NCBI GenBank assembly: GCA_002411515.1
Contig: DHTF01000091.1
Location: 1-15,698 of the forward strand
Reading direction: 5' to 3'
Length of the DNA: 15,698 nt
From: Proteiniphilum sp. UBA5267
Lineage (GTDB): Bacteria; Bacteroidota; Bacteroidia; Bacteroidales; Dysgonomonadaceae
Position numbers and translations under genes: made by a program. The notes beneath the pieces are model-generated. The model was given only the letters and a program-made list of their open reading frames with translations. It ran no database searches and had not been told where the DNA came from. Below, one piece after another: positions 13,879 to 15,698 of the stretch (within the stretch, counting starts at the first letter, position 1; each line of letters starts with the position of its first letter).

Positions 13879-15698
13879 CTAATTCAACATTACCTGGCCG
13901 CCGGTGATGGGGAGTGCCTGTCCTGTTTCGCCGCACTGCTCCATCAGGTAGAGAACTCCTCTGGTCACATCGGCCGGGGAGCATCCCTTTCCCATGGGCA
14001 CTTTTGACAGGTAGAACGCTTTCACATCCTCCACTGTTTTGGCACCGGGTACTTTTCCTGCATTCAGATATTGTATAAAGAGCCCTCTTTCGGGATCGCT
14101 CCAGAGGGGTCCTTCGTAGAAATTACCCGGACAGATGGCATTCACCTTGATGCGGAAGGGTGCCAGCTCCAGTGCGAAAGACTGGGTGAGGCCAATACCG
14201 CCAAATTTACCACCCGCATAGGCAAAATTCGCTTTGCTTCCCTGTAGGCCCGATTTTGAATTGATTTGGATGATGTCGGCAAAATAATCCTCCGGGGCAT
14301 TTTTTGTTTGTAGCTTCATCACCCGGCTGACCACCTTCGTAGCGTAAAAGAATGCATTGTAATTGATGCGGGTGACAAAATCGAAATTCTCAGGGGTCAT
14401 CTCTTCCAGTCCGCCTGCCCGCAGTACGCCAGCATTGCTGATGAAACAGTCGATGGCACCGAACGCACAAACCGTTTCCCGAACAAGATTCTCCAGACTA
14501 GCCATGTCTGCCACGTTCGTTTTTACGAAAAGGGCCTGATTACTCTTCATCATCCGGTTGAAGTCGGTTGTTGTAGCCGTGCCCACTTCTTCATTCAGGT
14601 CGGCCACCACGATGTTGGCACCTTCTGGCAGGAGACAGCGGCCGATGCCTTCGCCAAAGCCTTGTGCAGCACCGGTGATGATGATGGTTTTGTTCTCGGC
14701 ACGTCCTCTGGAACCTCCTGCTGCGACGCTGCGACGATAGTTCTCCACCTCCCAGTTGTCGATAAAATGAATCTGTTCGGGGGTCATCGGGTGCGGGCCA
14801 CCAAATGATCGGGATAGCCAGGCTACTTTCATCGCATCTTCGAATACATCGAGGATGATGTCGCACTGGTGGGCATTGTCACCGGCAGCCACCAGTCCGA
14901 TTCCTTTGATCAGCAAAACCTTTGGCTGATAACCAAACTTTTCGCAAAAGGTGGCAATCTCCTTCTTTGCTTCAGAGAGGATCTTATCCGGTGCTTCTTC
15001 CTGCAGGAAGAGATAGTTTGATTTGCAGTAGACAATCGCATCGGGCGTAAACGGCCTGGATATATCCTGCTGATTCTCTGTGCGGTTGTAGTGTTCAATC
15101 AGTGCGTTGTTGCGTACCCGCAGTGTTTTCAATCCGTTCTCGGAGAGCATCATCCGCACCGCAGGTAAAATATCCGTCACTTCGGCGGCAATACTAACTT
15201 TCTCTGTCGGAACCGGTTCTTTCCGGGCGACTTCAAGTTTACCCAGAATATCGTCATAGATGGATTGAATCTCCTCTATGGTACTGGCAGCCACAAAAAT
15301 ACCATGATTCTGCAACCAGATCACCTTCGGCTCCTCTCCATAGGATGCCCGGTAGGCCTTGATGCGGTCATACACCTTTTTGAACAGGAGATATCCCGGA
15401 TCGGTATATTCCACGTAGAGTGTTTTGTCTCCAAACAACCTTTTCAAGGAAACTTCGACATCCTGTGCACACATCAGTCCGTTTACCGCAGTCGGGTGCA
15501 GATGTACCACGAAGGGATAATCGATCACATTGTGCATCGACGTTTCCACCGACGGTCGTTTTCCTTTGGTGAGAGTGGCTGCGGCCAGGTCGTTTTTCAC
15601 CTGTTCCTCCCGCTCATCGGGTTGATTGCTGTATATTTTCTCCGACATAGGATTCAGCTTTGCCCTGTCGAGCATGGCAAATCCCGCTTCGGTGATGG
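13879..15698 (-). CDS. Bifunctional class II aldolase / short-chain dehydrogenase (N-terminus outside window)
   Basis: The frame is open to the right edge; numbering is from the first internal ATG at 15675 (598 residues), before which the reading ITEAGFA continues. Homologues are near 700 residues, so about 100 are missing. The aldolase domain (to about residue 310) keeps zinc ligands in HLHP (58-61) and LQNHG (121-125), and ends with the typical FIDNWEVENYRR. The short-chain dehydrogenase domain (about 329-598) has TGAAQGFGEGIG (334-345), NAG (414-416) and catalytic Y486 and K490 with a serine at 473 or 475. Proteins of this build (YuxG/RhaEW type) cleave rhamnulose-1-phosphate to dihydroxyacetone phosphate and L-lactaldehyde and oxidise the lactaldehyde. 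Relatives with other substrates exist, so rhamnose is plausible rather than shown. It heads a three-gene operon in this window; any kinase and isomerase would lie upstream. Confidence 0.9.
   Translation of the reverse strand, partial: ITEAGFAMLDRAKLNPMSEKIYSNQPDEREEQVKNDLAAATLTKGKRPSVETSMHNVIDYPFVVHLHPTAVNGLMCAQDVEVSLKRLFGDKTLYVEYTDPGYLLFKKVYDRIKAYRASYGEEPKVIWLQNHGIFVAASTIEEIQSIYDDILGKLEVARKEPVPTEKVSIAAEVTDILPAVRMMLSENGLKTLRVRNNALIEHYNRTENQQDISRPFTPDAIVYCKSNYLFLQEEAPDKILSEAKKEIATFCEKFGYQPKVLLIKGIGLVAAGDNAHQCDIILDVFEDAMKVAWLSRSFGGPHPMTPEQIHFIDNWEVENYRRSVAAGGSRGRAENKTIIITGAAQGFGEGIGRCLLPEGANIVVADLNEEVGTATTTDFNRMMKSNQALFVKTNVADMASLENLVRETVCAFGAIDCFISNAGVLRAGGLEEMTPENFDFVTRINYNAFFYATKVVSRVMKLQTKNAPEDYFADIIQINSKSGLQGSKANFAYAGGKFGGIGLTQSFALELAPFRIKVNAICPGNFYEGPLWSDPERGLFIQYLNAGKVPGAKTVEDVKAFYLSKVPMGKGCSPADVTRGVLYLMEQCGETGQALPITGGQVMLN

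Overview
The window looks like chromosomal DNA of a polysaccharide-degrading member of the Bacteroidota, probably order Bacteroidales. The evidence is the gene content (a GH106-like enzyme, a secreted GH42 enzyme, remnants of an acetylesterase and of a GH67 alpha-glucuronidase, sugar-catabolic genes), weak or absent Shine-Dalgarno sequences, and promoter-like boxes of the Bacteroidota type (TAnnTTTG). A narrower placement, for example Dysgonomonadaceae, would be a guess. No rRNA, tRNA, CRISPR, phage gene or intact insertion sequence was seen.

Left part (1-5388). A GH106-like rhamnosidase enters from the left edge. It ends just after the first catalytic block of an SGNH (rhamnogalacturonan-acetylesterase-like) domain whose remainder is missing. 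Convergent to it lie two tandem LacI-family regulators. The distal copy (1280-2060) is an internal-deletion pseudogene, and the proximal one (2090-3157) is intact. The intact regulator is divergent from a secreted GH42 beta-galactosidase. The shared 149-bp spacer holds a good Bacteroidota promoter followed by an operator-like palindrome.

Middle (5389-6806). This is an AT-rich stretch with one exported protein of unknown function, an orphan promoter-like box, a palindrome and a scar. In the scar the catalytic-serine region of a sialate/acetylxylan O-acetylesterase is joined directly to the last ~37 codons of a GH67 alpha-glucuronidase. This looks like a deleted glucuronoxylan gene block.

Right-centre (6807-10934). 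The operon uxuA-xylB-xylA (mannonate dehydratase, xylulokinase, xylose isomerase) would process glucuronate and xylose from glucuronoxylan. It ends in a strong terminator, followed by an 11-bp tandem repeat array and an imperfect inverted repeat.

Right part (11116-15698, minus strand). A three-gene catabolic operon runs toward the centre and ends in a strong terminator. It encodes a bifunctional class II aldolase/short-chain dehydrogenase that runs off the right edge, a zinc-dependent medium-chain dehydrogenase resembling sorbose-1-phosphate reductase, and a tandem-domain class II aldolase whose second domain has lost every metal ligand. Its substrate is not evident; a deoxysugar or ketose phosphate is the natural guess.

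Overall, the window holds a pectin- and xylan-related catabolic region with at least three deletion scars in about 6 kb. Its intracellular sugar-processing operons remain intact.
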